Shown one piece after another: positions 1-9,500 of a DNA stretch of 64,000 nt (within the stretch, counting starts at the first letter, position 1; each line of letters opens with the position of its first letter). The notes below the pieces were generated by a model that worked only from the letters and a program-made list of their open reading frames with translations, was not told the DNA's origin and searched no databases. This DNA is from Asticcacaulis excentricus (lineage in GTDB: Bacteria; Pseudomonadota; Alphaproteobacteria; Caulobacterales; Caulobacteraceae), in NCBI RefSeq assembly GCF_003966695.1, contig NZ_AP018828.1, positions 898,001 through 962,000 of the forward strand, given 5' to 3'. The position numbers were made by a program, and so were the translations under genes.

Positions 1-531
1 TCCAAGGGGCAAAAGGGCTCATCGGCCATGCCGCATAAGCGCAACCCCGTTCTGACCGAAAACCTGACCGGTCTGGCGCGTCTGGTGCGCTCGGCCGTCG
101 TCCCGGCTATGGAAAACGTCGCCCTGTGGCACGAACGCGATATCTCGCATAGCTCCGTCGAGCGCGGCATCGCGCCGGACGCCTGTGTGCATCTGGACTT
201 TGCCCTGCGTCGTCTGGCGGGCGTCATGGAAAACCTGATGGTTTATCCGGAAAACATGCAGAAGAACCTCGACCGACTGGGCGGCCTCGTCCACTCGCAG
301 CGCGTGCTGCTGGCCCTGACGCAAAAGGGCATGTCGCGCGAAGACAGCTATTCGGCAGTTCAGCGCAACGCCATGCGCGTCTGGCGTGGCGAAGGCAACT
401 TCCTCGACTTCCTCAGCGCCGACGAGGACGTGTCGAAATTCTTCACCCGCGAAGAGCTTGAGCCCTTCTTTGACCTCGGCTACCACACCAAGCACGTCGA
501 TACGATCTTCGCCCGCGTGTTTGGGGCGTAG
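1..531 (+). CDS. purB: Adenylosuccinate lyase, C-terminal part (truncated by window start)
   Basis: Adenylosuccinate lyase acts twice in purine synthesis, splitting SAICAR to AICAR and adenylosuccinate to AMP. The reading frame is already open at base 1 and gives 176 residues to the stop. It begins inside the fumarase/aspartase superfamily signature, with GSSAMPHKRNP at residues 6-16 of the fragment, which is the flexible catalytic loop. About 250 upstream residues of a usual ~430-residue enzyme must lie outside the window. The rest is the helical C-terminal domain. It heads a stretch rich in purine genes (purC, purS, purQ, purL follow), although other genes lie between. Confidence 0.95.
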   Translation, partial: SKGQKGSSAMPHKRNPVLTENLTGLARLVRSAVVPAMENVALWHERDISHSSVERGIAPDACVHLDFALRRLAGVMENLMVYPENMQKNLDRLGGLVHSQRVLLALTQKGMSREDSYSAVQRNAMRVWRGEGNFLDFLSADEDVSKFFTREELEPFFDLGYHTKHVDTIFARVFGA

Positions 532-540
532 TTAAATCAT

Positions 541-614
541 ACCTCCCCAGCTTGCTGGGGAGGGGGACCGCACGAACCGCAAGTGAGATGCGGTGGTGGG
601 GGTCCTCACCTGTG
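541..614. repeat. Intergenic palindromic repeat behind purB
   Basis: A 10-bp perfect inverted repeat, CCTCCCCAGC/GCTGGGGAGG (542-551 and 554-563), is followed by a G-rich tract with a second weak pairing (GGACC near 565, GGTCC near 610). No T-run follows, so it is a poor intrinsic terminator. Similar C/G-rich hairpins lie at 24.07, 55.3 and 63.44 kb, suggesting a family of short interspersed repeats. Confidence 0.6.
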
Positions 615-636
615 ACTGGCATTCCAAAGGTTCCCC

Positions 637-1344
637 ATGTCCCTTTCCCTTCTGACCGACGCCTTTGATTTTGCCGGCTACCGCGACCGTTTTGCGCGCA
701 AGGGCCGCATCCGGCTCGAAGGGGCCCTGTCGCACGAAGACGCCCACGCCGTTCATCACGCGCTGGAGCAGCAGACCCTGTGGGAACTGCATCTGGTCGA
801 TAGCGAAGGCCAACCGGACATCCTGTCGCGCACCGAGCTTGAGACGCTCAATCCGTCGGAGATTCAGGACCGCCTCGCCGCCGCCGCCGAGCGCGCCCAG
901 ACGGGCTTAAGCTTCCTGCATCTGGGCTACGACCTGACCTCAAAAGAGGCGTTGGTAAACCTCGGCGAAGACCATCCGCTGTTTGCACTGGCTAAACTTT
1001 TGTGGTCTGCGGAATTTGCGGCCTTCTGCGAAAACCTGACCGGGCTGTCGGGGCTGAAACTGCAAAGCCTGATCGCCACCGGCTACCGCCCCGGCGACTT
1101 CTTCACCATGCATACGGACGCACAGGCAGCCCTGACCTTTGAATGGAACTTCACGCACGACTGGCGCTCGGACTGGGGCGGGCAGATCCTGTTCCATTCA
1201 CCATCAGGCGATATCGAAGGCGGCATCATGCCACGCCTCAACGATCTGGCGCTTTATGCCGGGGATCAGCCGCGCTCGGTGGCCTCTCTGGCCGCCTATG
1301 CCGGCGCGCCACGGTTTGCGGTCACCGGGCGATTCATCAGGTAG
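637..1344 (+). CDS. 2OG-Fe(II) oxygenase-like protein lacking the distal iron-binding His
   Basis: 235 residues. The layout resembles the Fe(II)/2-oxoglutarate oxygenase family that carries an HxD...H iron site. H159-T-D161 within FTMHTDAQ fits the first part, and a C-terminal RFAVTGRF (starting near residue 226) fits the end of the domain. In the family the distal His usually sits in a PHSV-like motif; here the aligned stretch is QPRSV, with Arg at residue 213. The protein may therefore bind iron poorly or be inactive. No signal peptide or membrane segment is seen. The start ATG at 637 has only a weak upstream AAAGG. Substrate unknown. Confidence 0.65.
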   Translation: MSLSLLTDAFDFAGYRDRFARKGRIRLEGALSHEDAHAVHHALEQQTLWELHLVDSEGQPDILSRTELETLNPSEIQDRLAAAAERAQTGLSFLHLGYDLTSKEALVNLGEDHPLFALAKLLWSAEFAAFCENLTGLSGLKLQSLIATGYRPGDFFTMHTDAQAALTFEWNFTHDWRSDWGGQILFHSPSGDIEGGIMPRLNDLALYAGDQPRSVASLAAYAGAPRFAVTGRFIR

Positions 1345-1367
1345 CGCATAATAACGGATGTTAAAGG

Positions 1368-1646
1368 CTAACGAAGCTCTCGCACCCTTTTGACCACAAG
1401 CCCAACAGCTATGACTACAAAACTGACTGCAAATACGGCCTTAGACAGCGTATTCACAATCCTGTCCTCCTGCGCATTGATGTATACGGTCCCCCCATGC
1501 GTTTCGTAGGGAATAGTATAGTCAGCGCGAGGGGAGGATATATTGCGCACCGTGACCTTTGACGCGACGGAAAACGAATAAAACATCAACCCTGCGTTAA
1601 TCAGGATGACCGCATAAAAAACGCCGCGTCCAATCCATTTCAGCAT
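1368..1646 (-). CDS. Small membrane protein of unknown function
   Basis: 92 residues from the ATG at 1646, which has GGGGG just upstream. In-frame starts further up would lie inside the terminator of the neighbouring gene. One hydrophobic helix lies near the N-terminus (after MLKWIGRG) and a second near the C-terminus (AVFAVSFVVIAVGLVV), ending in a basic tail KRVREL. The segment between is polar and probably periplasmic. I do not recognise a family. Transcription must begin in or after the terminator that separates it from the DUF1476 gene, or depend on read-through. Confidence 0.55.
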   Translation of the reverse strand: MLKWIGRGVFYAVILINAGLMFYSFSVASKVTVRNISSPRADYTIPYETHGGTVYINAQEDRIVNTLSKAVFAVSFVVIAVGLVVKRVRELR

Positions 1647-1662
1647 CCCCACCCCCAGCATT

Positions 1663-1689
1663 AAAAAACCCGGCCTTGTGAGCCGGGTT
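1663..1689 (-). terminator. Intrinsic terminator of the ATPase-inhibitor gene
   Basis: The 8-bp stem AACCCGGC/GCCGGGTT (1667-1674 and 1682-1689) has a 7-nt loop. On the minus strand a run of T (A on plus, 1663-1668) follows. It lies just past the stop codon at 1696. Confidence 0.85.
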
Positions 1690-1695
1690 CGTATT

Positions 1696-2019
1696 CTACT
1701 GCTCGTTTTTGAGAGCTTCACGGGCCTGAGCCAGAAACTCGACCACCTTGGTTCGCACCTCTGTCTCGCGCACCGGGATGTTGGAGGCGGTCAGGTCACC
1801 CAGCACCTTGCGAATCACGTCTTCCTCGCCCGGTTGCTCGAAATCGGCGCGCACCACGGCCTTGGCGTAGTTTTCGAGATTGTCGCCGGACAGGCCCATT
1901 TTTTCGCCAGCCCACAGGCCGATCATGCGGTTACGGCGCGCCACAGCCTTGAATTCAAATTCTTCGTTGTGGGCGAACTGCGCTTCGAAACCTTTGGATC
2001 GGTCATCAAACGTCGTCAT
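1696..2019 (-). CDS. F1-ATPase inhibitor zeta subunit (DUF1476 family)
   Basis: 107 residues. The start ATG at 2019 has GAGG upstream; the longer open frame to 2151 lacks family similarity. The sequence begins MTTFDDRSKGFEAQFAH and continues with AVARRNRMIGLWAGEKMG, both typical of DUF1476, the alphaproteobacterial zeta subunit. In Paracoccus this small helical protein inserts its N-terminus into F1-ATPase and blocks ATP hydrolysis. The length matches the family (about 104). It is divergent from purC, an arrangement I recall in other alphaproteobacteria. Confidence 0.88.
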   Translation of the reverse strand: MTTFDDRSKGFEAQFAHNEEFEFKAVARRNRMIGLWAGEKMGLSGDNLENYAKAVVRADFEQPGEEDVIRKVLGDLTASNIPVRETEVRTKVVEFLAQAREALKNEQ

Positions 2020-2265
2020 AGGGATAAACCTCACTTGTCCTTCTGGTTTTAATGCGCGCCATGACCCCGCGCAACACAAACCGTCATTTACATCACAAAA
2101 GTTTTTGATTATTGGCTGCACCCAATCGCATCCTTGGGATGCCTCTTTCACAGCCGTGCGTCAGACGCCCTTTTCAAACCCTCCCCGACACCCCTCACCG
2201 GCTGGCCCGGACGGTTTGACTATTCCGACGTCTGCACATGCGCTGCCCTTTCTGGAGATGGCGCC

Positions 2266-3024
2266 ATGACCACCCGCCGCAAGAAGATTTACGAAGGCAA
2301 GGCCAAGATCCTGTACGAAGGCCCTGAGCCCGGTACGCTGGTCCAATACTTCAAGGACGACGCCACCGCCTTCAACGGCGAGAAGAAGGCCCAGCTCGAA
2401 GGCAAGGGCGTCATCAACAACCGCATCAGCGAGTTCGTGATGACCCGCCTGACGCAGATCGGCGTGCAAAACCACTTCATCAAGCGCCTGAACCTGCGGG
2501 AACAACTGATCCGCGAAGTCGAGATCATCCCGTTGGAAGTCGTCTGCCGCAATGTCGTCGCCGGTTCGATGGCCAAGCGTTTCAACCTGCCCGAAGGCCA
2601 GCAGTTGCCGCGGTCCATCATCGAGTTCTACTACAAGAACGATGAGATGGGCGATCCCATGATTACGGAAGAGCACATCACGGCCTTCAACTGGGCCACG
2701 ACGCAGGAAATCGACGATATTCTGGCCATGACGCTGCGCGTCAATGACTTCCTGTGCGGCATGTTCGCCGCCGTCGGCATCACCCTGGTCGATTTCAAGA
2801 TCGAGTTCGGTCGCCTGTTCGAGGGCGAGTTCTCGCGCGTCATCCTTGCCGACGAGATCAGCCCCGATTCGTGCCGTCTGTGGGACACGCAGTCGGGCGA
2901 AAAGCTGGACAAGGACCGCTTCCGCCGCGATCTGGGCGACGTGATCGAGTCCTATACCGAGGTCGCCAAGCGCCTTGGGATCATGAAGGACATGCCCCGC
3001 GTCATTGAGGGCGGTGCGCAGTAA
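2266..3024 (+). CDS. purC: SAICAR synthetase
   Basis: 252 residues. This enzyme joins aspartate to CAIR with ATP, forming SAICAR in de novo purine synthesis. The start ATG at 2266 is set by GGAG 8 bases upstream and by the family N-terminus ([14 protein letters not shown]). Both family signatures are present: [15 protein letters not shown] and LVDFKIEFG. The motif [14 protein letters not shown] follows near the C-terminus. It is the first gene of purC-purS-purQ, spaced for one transcript that ends at the terminator at 4051-4097. Confidence 0.97.
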   Translation: MTTRRKKIYEGKAKILYEGPEPGTLVQYFKDDATAFNGEKKAQLEGKGVINNRISEFVMTRLTQIGVQNHFIKRLNLREQLIREVEIIPLEVVCRNVVAGSMAKRFNLPEGQQLPRSIIEFYYKNDEMGDPMITEEHITAFNWATTQEIDDILAMTLRVNDFLCGMFAAVGITLVDFKIEFGRLFEGEFSRVILADEISPDSCRLWDTQSGEKLDKDRFRRDLGDVIESYTEVAKRLGIMKDMPRVIEGGAQ

Positions 3025-3090
3025 TCTCCTCCCTTAAGTCCATCGGTGACGGTGGACTTTTTTGCTTACTCTCTTAAACGAAGTGAAAAG

Positions 3091-3342
3091 ATGAAAGCCA
3101 CGGTTCATATCTTCCTCAAGGCGGGCGTTCTCGACGTTCAGGGCAAGGCGGTCGAAGGCGCGCTTAACGGGCTGGCGGGCACCTCCGGCTGGAGCGATGT
3201 CGCCAATGTCCGCGTTGGCAAGGTGCTGGAATTCGACCTGAACAGCCCGGACAAGGCCGCCGCCGAAGCCGAGGTGAAGTCCATGTGCGAAAAGCTGCTG
3301 GCCAATACGGTCATCGAATCCTACCGCATCGAGGTCGCGTAA
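3091..3342 (+). CDS. purS: FGAM synthase small subunit PurS
   Basis: 83 residues, the usual size for PurS. PurS bridges PurL and PurQ in the three-part formylglycinamidine synthase and helps carry ammonia from glutamine to FGAR. The start is the ATG at 3091 giving [18 protein letters not shown], which matches the family. The open frame extends further upstream to 3046, but that part is unlike PurS. The stop is 1 base from the purQ ATG, so translation is probably coupled. Confidence 0.95.
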   Translation: MKATVHIFLKAGVLDVQGKAVEGALNGLAGTSGWSDVANVRVGKVLEFDLNSPDKAAAEAEVKSMCEKLLANTVIESYRIEVA

Positions 3343-3343
3343 G

Positions 3344-4015
3344 ATGAAAGCCGCCGTCCTCGTCTTTCCGGGTTCCAATTGCGACCGCGACTGCAAGGTG
3401 GCGGTCGAGGTGACGACCGGGGCCCAAGTCAGCATGGTGTGGCATCAGGACACGAGCCTCCCTGCGGGCCTCGACCTGATCGTCGTGCCGGGCGGCTTCT
3501 CCTATGGCGACTATCTGCGCTGCGGCGCGATGGCGTCGCTGTCGCCGGTCATGGCTGAGGTGGTCAAGGCGGCACAGCGCGGCGTTTCGGTCGTCGGCAT
3601 CTGCAACGGCTTCCAGATCCTGTGCGAAGCCGGTCTGCTGCCGGGCGCGCTGATGCGTAATGCCGGTCTTAAGTACGTCTGCAAACCCATTGAACTGACG
3701 ATTGAAAATCGCAATACGCGCTTTACCTCGGCCTATGGCGACAAGGCGAGCGTGTGGATGACCCAAGGCAATGGCGACGGCAACTTCTTCGCCGATGCCG
3801 AAACCCTGAAAGCCATCGAAGACAATAATCAGGTCGTGTTCCGCTACGTCGAAAACCCCAATGGCTCGGTCAACAACATCGCCGGGATCATGAATGCCGA
3901 AGGTAATGTGCTGGGCATGATGCCGCACCCGGACCGCGCCTTTGAACCGGCGCTGGGCTCGGCCGACGGCGCACCGCTGTTCCACAGCCTGATGCGCGTG
4001 CTTCAGGCCGCCTGA
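3344..4015 (+). CDS. purQ: FGAM synthase glutaminase subunit PurQ
   Basis: 223 residues, a class I glutamine amidotransferase that supplies ammonia to PurL. The nucleophile is Cys87 in [10 protein letters not shown]. The triad His is H195 in MMPHPDRA. The third triad residue, usually Glu two positions after His, is Asp197 here (HPD rather than HPE). The oxyanion region is [15 protein letters not shown]. It is coupled to purS with a 1-base gap. A strong terminator begins 35 bases after the stop. Confidence 0.96.
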   Translation: MKAAVLVFPGSNCDRDCKVAVEVTTGAQVSMVWHQDTSLPAGLDLIVVPGGFSYGDYLRCGAMASLSPVMAEVVKAAQRGVSVVGICNGFQILCEAGLLPGALMRNAGLKYVCKPIELTIENRNTRFTSAYGDKASVWMTQGNGDGNFFADAETLKAIEDNNQVVFRYVENPNGSVNNIAGIMNAEGNVLGMMPHPDRAFEPALGSADGAPLFHSLMRVLQAA

Positions 4016-4050
4016 CGCAAAGGCCGATTGACACAAACGATTGCAAATGC

Positions 4051-4097
4051 AACCCCTTACCTGTCCGTCCGGCACACGGACAGGTAAGGGGTTTTTT
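4051..4097 (+). terminator. Strong intrinsic terminator of purC-purS-purQ
   Basis: A perfect 17-bp stem (4051-4067 paired with 4077-4093) with a 9-nt loop runs into T residues up to 4097. The next gene's ATG is at 4098, directly after the T-run. A TTGACA sequence at 4028-4033 could be a -35 box for that gene, but I see no good -10. Confidence 0.93.
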
Positions 4098-5549
4098 ATG
4101 CGTATCCGGAATGGATTTTGGGTCTCAGCGATTGTGGCTTTGACGGCAGGGTGCGCCGCGGCCAGTCCCTTCCCCGACACGCCGGCGACCAGCGACCTGC
4201 CACTGGGCTATCACGCGAAAACCTGCCCCGCCGCCTACAAGACCATCGTCACAACCCGCGCCATCGAATGCGGCGACATGGTCGTCGAAGAAGCGCGCGG
4301 TAGCGGCAATGGCCGCCGCATCCGCTTTCCCGTGGTCATTGCCCGTGCCGCCACGCCGGACAAAAAACACGATCCGCTGATCTATCTGCACGGCGGCCCC
4401 GGCGGCGATATTGTCGCGGCGGCACCCTATATCGCCAAGGGTGACAAGACCGCGCTCGACCGCGATGTGATCCTGTTCGATCATCGCGGCACCGGGCAAT
4501 CGACCCCCTCGCTCGATTGCGGCGAAGCCCCCCTGTCCGACGCCGGTGTGACCAGCGCGGCGGGCGTCGAGGTGCTGAAAGCCTGCGCCCTGCACTGGCG
4601 CGCCAAGGGCGTGAACACGTCGCAATATCATTCCGCCGTTATTGCTCAGGACCTACGCGACCTGCGTCAGGCCCTGCACATCACCAGCTATAACCTGTTC
4701 GGTGGCTCCTACGGCACGCGCGTGGCCATGGCCGTCATGCAGCACGACCCCGAAGGCCTGCGCAGCGTCATCCTTTCCTCGACCTGGCCCCCGGAGGCCA
4801 ATGCCACCGCCCCCCTGCCCGGTCTGGTGTCGCGTGAAGTGCGTCAGGTACTGGCCTATTGCCGCGACGATGCCACCTGCCGTCAGCGCTTCCCCGATCT
4901 GGAGGCGCGCTTCGATGCCCGCCTGAAACAGTGGCTGGACGCGCCGGTCACCCATAACGGCCAGACCTATACGGCGGATGAAGTCGGGGCCTTCCTGCTC
5001 GATGAACTCTACAGCGATCACGGCGCGCGAAGCCTGCCGCTGACCTTGGATCGCCTGCTGAAGGGCGATTTTGCCGCGTTGGACGCCTTCAAAAAGGTAC
5101 AGGCGGGCTATACCGAGGGCCAGTTCTTCACCACCCTGTGCCGTGAGGAATTTGCCTTTGAAGACCCGGCGGCGCTTGAGGCCACCGACCGTAACGACCC
5201 GATCGCCCTGTCCGTCGCCCGCGATGCGCGGCGCTTCTTTGAGGTCTGCCCGGCCTTTGCCACAGGCCGCGCCGAGGCGGTGGAAAACCAGCCCCTGACC
5301 AGTAACATTCCGACTTTGATGCTGTCGGCGGATATCGACGCGGGTTGTCCGGCGGAGTTGTCGGATGAGGCCGTCAAGCGCCTCAGCCACGGGCGCAACT
5401 ATACCTTCGTCAACCGGATGCACACGATTCAGGGCAGCGCCTGCGCGCAAAAAATGATGGCGCAGTTTCTGCAAACCGCCAATCCCGCTGTGAACACCTC
5501 GTGCATGAAAGACGACCGCCCCAAATTTCCGTTCATTTACGAAAAATAG
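4098..5549 (+). CDS. Secreted lipoprotein alpha/beta-hydrolase, TAP/proline-iminopeptidase type
   Basis: 483 residues. The N-terminus is a lipoprotein signal (hydrophobic run then LTAGC, Cys at residue 18), so it is probably anchored in the cell envelope. The fold is shown by the oxyanion motif LHGGPGG, by DHRGTGQS, and by the nucleophile elbow FGGSYGTR. A C-terminal half with DIDAGCP (acid) and NRMHTIQG (His) resembles the TAP-like domain. This points to an exported aminopeptidase or a related hydrolase; substrate unknown. The start is odd: ATG follows the purQ terminator directly, and the only Shine-Dalgarno-like AAGGGG lies in the terminator's 3' arm. Later in-frame starts would destroy the signal peptide. 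Confidence 0.85.
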   Translation: MRIRNGFWVSAIVALTAGCAAASPFPDTPATSDLPLGYHAKTCPAAYKTIVTTRAIECGDMVVEEARGSGNGRRIRFPVVIARAATPDKKHDPLIYLHGGPGGDIVAAAPYIAKGDKTALDRDVILFDHRGTGQSTPSLDCGEAPLSDAGVTSAAGVEVLKACALHWRAKGVNTSQYHSAVIAQDLRDLRQALHITSYNLFGGSYGTRVAMAVMQHDPEGLRSVILSSTWPPEANATAPLPGLVSREVRQVLAYCRDDATCRQRFPDLEARFDARLKQWLDAPVTHNGQTYTADEVGAFLLDELYSDHGARSLPLTLDRLLKGDFAALDAFKKVQAGYTEGQFFTTLCREEFAFEDPAALEATDRNDPIALSVARDARRFFEVCPAFATGRAEAVENQPLTSNIPTLMLSADIDAGCPAELSDEAVKRLSHGRNYTFVNRMHTIQGSACAQKMMAQFLQTANPAVNTSCMKDDRPKFPFIYEK

Positions 5550-5607
5550 ACGTGGTGCCTAAAGGCCGCTTCTATCCCAATGCCCAGTTCTATCCCAGTG
5601 CAAAGGC

Positions 5608-6366
5608 TCAGGAAGCAGGGATAAACTCAACAGAGGTGAGCTTAGCGTTGTCCGAGTGGCGTGACAGGCGTATCTGCCCTCCTTTGACGGGTAAAACCGC
5701 CCGTCCTTCTGCGTCAAGCGGCAGGTCGCTTCCAAAGATCATGTAACCGTCTGAAAACCACTGCATACGTACCGCTTTTTTATTCCAGCCACCGATCCGA
5801 AGGCTCAGTTTGAAGCTGTGATCGAACGGCGTCGTCAGCGGCTCATGCTCCGGCAGACGAAAAATGGAACCGTCCGCCGTCGAGTAGGTGAAGGTCAGCG
5901 GAATGTTTGACATGGACTTCATGCGTGAAACACGGTCCTGTCGAAACGGATGCGCACCGAAGCATTGCGGTGAACTGTAATCGATCTTGTTGAAATTCGG
6001 ACGAATAAAATAACAGGAGAACCGGACCCGATCACCCGCCCACGCGGCCGCAAAACCCGTAGTGCCTGCGGGCATGACCTCGATGCCCAGCATTTCGCCC
6101 TTTATAGGCGATTTCAGGGTCACCGGACGCGTATATGTGTACGGAATTTCGATCCAGTCAGTATCTTCCTTGATGTCGCCCAACTGGACGGTCACGTCCT
6201 TCGGCAACAAGGTGATCATGGGCGGAACAAACGGTAAAAGCACCTTACTCAACGCCGCGACATCGGCAGTCGGCGCTACAGGTGTCGTCTCCTGTGCCAG
6301 CGATAGCGATGCGTTAAGCCCGCCACTCGCCAACATCATAGCTAAAACAGCAGCTAAACGTTTCAT
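5608..6366 (-). CDS. Secreted protein of unknown function
   Basis: 252 residues from the ATG at 6366, which has GGGGG upstream. It begins with a typical signal peptide (MKRLAAVLAMMLASGG, cleavage probably near SLAQ). The mature part is rich in beta-prone stretches and has two cysteines (in RVRFSCYFIRPN and SSPQCFGAH) that could form a disulfide. I do not recognise a family. It is divergent from purL, and the 113 bp between their starts must hold both promoters. Confidence 0.7.
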   Translation of the reverse strand: MKRLAAVLAMMLASGGLNASLSLAQETTPVAPTADVAALSKVLLPFVPPMITLLPKDVTVQLGDIKEDTDWIEIPYTYTRPVTLKSPIKGEMLGIEVMPAGTTGFAAAWAGDRVRFSCYFIRPNFNKIDYSSPQCFGAHPFRQDRVSRMKSMSNIPLTFTYSTADGSIFRLPEHEPLTTPFDHSFKLSLRIGGWNKKAVRMQWFSDGYMIFGSDLPLDAEGRAVLPVKGGQIRLSRHSDNAKLTSVEFIPAS

Positions 6367-6479
6367 TTTAATCCCCCGGAAATACCCCTCTTGTTTAACA
6401 TGCGACGGGGATAACGAAACCTCCTTTTTTGCCCGGCAATCGCGTGACAAGCGCACCTGAATCCGCTAAACGCGCGCCC

Positions 6480-8693
6480 ATGAGCACGACATCCTCCGCC
6501 CCCACCCAAACCCAGAAGTCCATGGCCGACTATGCGTCGGAGTTCGGACTGAAGCCCGACGAATATCAGGTCATCCTCGACCGGCTGGGGCGCGAACCCA
6601 ACTATGTTGAGCTGGGCGTGTTTTCGGTGATGTGGTCGGAGCACTGCTCGTACAAATCCTCGCGCATGCACCTGCGCAAATTCCCGGTGACGGGTGAGCG
6701 CGTCATCTGCGGACCGGGCGAAAACGCCGGGGTCATCGACATTGGCGACGGTCAGGCCTGCATCTTCAAGATGGAAAGCCATAACCACCCCTCCTATATC
6801 GAACCCTATCAGGGCGCGGCGACGGGCGTAGGCGGCATCATGCGCGACGTCTTCACCATGGGCGCGCGCCCGGTGGCGCTGCTCAACGCTCTGCGCTTCG
6901 GTGAGCCGTCTCACCCCAAAACCAAACGCATCGTCGAAGGCGTGGTCGCGGGCATCGGCGGTTACGGCAACTGCGTCGGCGTGCCGACCGTAGCCGGCGA
7001 AACCAACTTCCACGCAGGCTATAATGGCAACTGCCTTGTCAACGCCATGTGCGTGGGCCTGGCCGATGCCGACAAGATCTTCTATTCCGCCGCGCCGGAA
7101 CCCGGCCTGCCGGTCGTCTATTTCGGCTCCAAGACGGGCCGCGACGGCATCCACGGCGCGACCATGTCCTCGGCAGAGTTCTCGGAAGACTCCGAAGAAA
7201 AGCGCCCGACGGTGCAGGTGGGCGACCCCTTCGCCGAAAAGCTGCTGATCGAAGCGACGCTGGAGCTGATGGCTTCGGGTGCCGTTGCCGCCATTCAGGA
7301 CATGGGGGCTGCGGGCCTGACCTCCTCGTCGGTTGAAATGGCCGGTAAGGGCGGGCTTGGCATCACGCTCGACCTCGACAAGGTGCCGCAGCGCGAAGAG
7401 AACATGTCGGCCTATGAGATGATGCTGTCGGAGTCGCAGGAGCGGATGCTGGCCATCCTCAAGCCGGGCCGCGAAAACGACGGTTATCGTATCTTCGAAA
7501 AGTGGGGCCTCGATGCCGCCGTCATCGGCGAAACCAACACCTCGGGCCATATCGTTCTGAAGCACAAGGGCGAGGTCGTCTGCGACCTGCCGCTGGGCCC
7601 GCTGAGCGACGACGCACCGCTGTACGATCGCCCGTGGGTCGAACCCGATATGGAAGCGCCGCTCGCCTCGGTGCCGGCGGCCCCGGTCGGTGATGCCCTG
7701 CTGGCGATTCTGGCCTCGCCGGACATGGCCTCCAAGCGCTGGCTGTGGGAACAGTACGACCGCCACGTCATGGCCGACACTCTGGCCGACTCGGCGACCG
7801 GTTCGGACGCCGGCATGGTCCGCGTCCACGGCACCAAAAAGGCGCTGGCCGTCACCTCGGACTGCACGCCGCGCTACGTCAAGGCCAACCCCTATGAGGG
7901 TGGCAAGCAGGCCGTGGCCGAAGCCTGGCGCAACCTGACCGCCGTAGGGGCCGACCCTATCGCCATCACTGACAATCTGAACTTCGGCAATCCGGAACGC
8001 CCCAAGATCATGGGGCAGATCGTGCGCGCCATCGACGGCATGGCCGAAGCCTGCCGCGAACTGAACTTCCCCGTCGTGTCAGGGAATGTGTCGCTGTATA
8101 ACGAAACCAATGGCGTCGCCATCCCGCCGACCCCAACCGTGGGCGCGGTGGGCCTGCTGACCGACTACGATCAGCGAGTCGGTTTCAATACCCTGAAGGC
8201 CGGTCAGGTGCTGGTCCTCGTCGGCGAGACCGTGGGTGAACTGGGCTCGTCTCTCTACCTGCGCGAAGTGCACGGCATCGAAGCCGGGGCGCCGCCGAAG
8301 GTCGATCTGAGCGTCGAAAAGCGCAATGGCGACTTTGTGCGCGACCTGATCCGCTCCAAAACCGCCAAGGCTGTGCACGACCTGTCGGACGGCGGCCTGC
8401 TGCCCGCGGCCTTTGACATGGCCTCAGCCTCAGGCGTCGGCATCGAGCTGAAAAACCCCACCGATCTCGAAGACCACATCTTTGCCTTTGCCGAAGATCA
8501 GGCGCGCTACCTGATCGCGGTGGACGAAGCCTCGGCGCATCTGGTGCTGGCCAAGGCCGCGGAAGCGGGTGTCCCGGCCCTGGCCATCGGCGTGGCGGGC
8601 GGCTCTGACCTCAGCCTGACCGGTACGATGTCGCTGTCCTTAAGCGAACTGAAAACCGCCAATGAGCGCTGGCTGCCGGAATTTATGGGGTAA
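6480..8693 (+). CDS. purL: FGAM synthase large subunit PurL
   Basis: 737 residues, the small-type PurL that works with PurS and PurQ to convert FGAR to FGAM using ATP and ammonia. Diagnostic motifs include the ATP/Mg region [53 protein letters not shown] and [12 protein letters not shown] chose the ATG at 6480; no clear Shine-Dalgarno is visible there, and the ATG at 6522 (MADYASEFG) is a possible alternative. It is separated from purSQ by two unrelated genes. Confidence 0.95.
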   Translation: MSTTSSAPTQTQKSMADYASEFGLKPDEYQVILDRLGREPNYVELGVFSVMWSEHCSYKSSRMHLRKFPVTGERVICGPGENAGVIDIGDGQACIFKMESHNHPSYIEPYQGAATGVGGIMRDVFTMGARPVALLNALRFGEPSHPKTKRIVEGVVAGIGGYGNCVGVPTVAGETNFHAGYNGNCLVNAMCVGLADADKIFYSAAPEPGLPVVYFGSKTGRDGIHGATMSSAEFSEDSEEKRPTVQVGDPFAEKLLIEATLELMASGAVAAIQDMGAAGLTSSSVEMAGKGGLGITLDLDKVPQREENMSAYEMMLSESQERMLAILKPGRENDGYRIFEKWGLDAAVIGETNTSGHIVLKHKGEVVCDLPLGPLSDDAPLYDRPWVEPDMEAPLASVPAAPVGDALLAILASPDMASKRWLWEQYDRHVMADTLADSATGSDAGMVRVHGTKKALAVTSDCTPRYVKANPYEGGKQAVAEAWRNLTAVGADPIAITDNLNFGNPERPKIMGQIVRAIDGMAEACRELNFPVVSGNVSLYNETNGVAIPPTPTVGAVGLLTDYDQRVGFNTLKAGQVLVLVGETVGELGSSLYLREVHGIEAGAPPKVDLSVEKRNGDFVRDLIRSKTAKAVHDLSDGGLLPAAFDMASASGVGIELKNPTDLEDHIFAFAEDQARYLIAVDEASAHLVLAKAAEAGVPALAIGVAGGSDLSLTGTMSLSLSELKTANERWLPEFMG

Positions 8694-8701
8694 AGAACAA
8701 G

Positions 8702-8727
8702 TCCCTCCCTTGGTGTCGGGGGAGGGA
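8702..8727. terminator. Weak hairpin between convergent purL and the Sel1 gene
   Basis: TCCCTCCC (8702-8709) pairs with GGGAGGGA (8720-8727) around a 10-nt loop. There is only a poor T-rich tail on either side, so termination is plausible rather than strong. Confidence 0.45.
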
Positions 8728-8732
8728 ACTTA

Positions 8733-9500
8733 TTAAAACTTCACCTGATTTTGCCCCGGTCGCACCCGCTCCGGTCGGCGTTCGGTAAAGCGCGTTTCCG
8801 CCTCGGAAAGCTGTGCCTTGGTCATCAACGGCGTCAATCGTTGCAGATCAGCCGATACCGGTGGCGGGTTTTGCTGCCAGGTGCGTCCTTCGTGCGCCAG
8901 TGCATAGAAAACATAGGCCTCAGTCAGGTCTTTGCTCACGCCCTCGCCTGCCTCCAGCCGCCGCGCCCATTCGCTCTGCGCTTCGGGCAAGCCAGCTTCG
9001 GCGGCCTTGCGGATCAGGTCGATCCCACGCGTACAGTTCGCCTCGACACCCCGCCCCTCGCACAGCATCTGCCCCGTCAGCAGCAGCCCCTGCGGATAGT
9101 CCTTGAAGGCCGAGCGCTGCACCCAGACAAAGGCCTCCTTTTCGTCTTTTGCAATCCCCTCGCCGCTGAGATAGTGGCGCCCTAACTGATACTGCGCCTC
9201 GGCATGGCTCTGGGCTGCCGCTTTTTTGTACCATTCCACAGCCTTGACCGGGTCCTTCTCGACCTGAAAGCCGTTATCATAGGCCTGTGCCACATAGACC
9301 TGTGACTTCAGCACACCGATTTCGGCATAGGCCAACTCGTAGTCAAAAGCCGTCTTGTAGATTTTGACGCCGCGCCAGCGCTCATTCTCCTGCCACATCC
9401 ACAGCCCGGCAATGACCAGCGGCACCACAAAGGCCAGCACCTGCACCCAGCGCACCCACAGCTTAGGCTTGGGGTTGCGGATATCCGTCAAATTGGTCAT
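8733..9500 (-). CDS. Membrane-anchored Sel1-repeat protein
   Basis: 255 residues from the ATG at 9500. A single transmembrane helix (WVQVLAFVVPLVIAGLWMW) near residues 16-35 anchors it, with the bulk outside the cytoplasm. After residue ~80, Sel1-like repeats of about 36 residues are visible, for example DPVKAVEWYKKAAAQSHAEA, DEKEAFVWVQRSAFKDYPQG and IDLIRKAAEAGLPEAQSEWA. Sel1 repeats form helical solenoids that bind proteins. No specific role can be read from the neighbourhood. Confidence 0.8.
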   Translation of the reverse strand: MTNLTDIRNPKPKLWVRWVQVLAFVVPLVIAGLWMWQENERWRGVKIYKTAFDYELAYAEIGVLKSQVYVAQAYDNGFQVEKDPVKAVEWYKKAAAQSHAEAQYQLGRHYLSGEGIAKDEKEAFVWVQRSAFKDYPQGLLLTGQMLCEGRGVEANCTRGIDLIRKAAEAGLPEAQSEWARRLEAGEGVSKDLTEAYVFYALAHEGRTWQQNPPPVSADLQRLTPLMTKAQLSEAETRFTERRPERVRPGQNQVKF

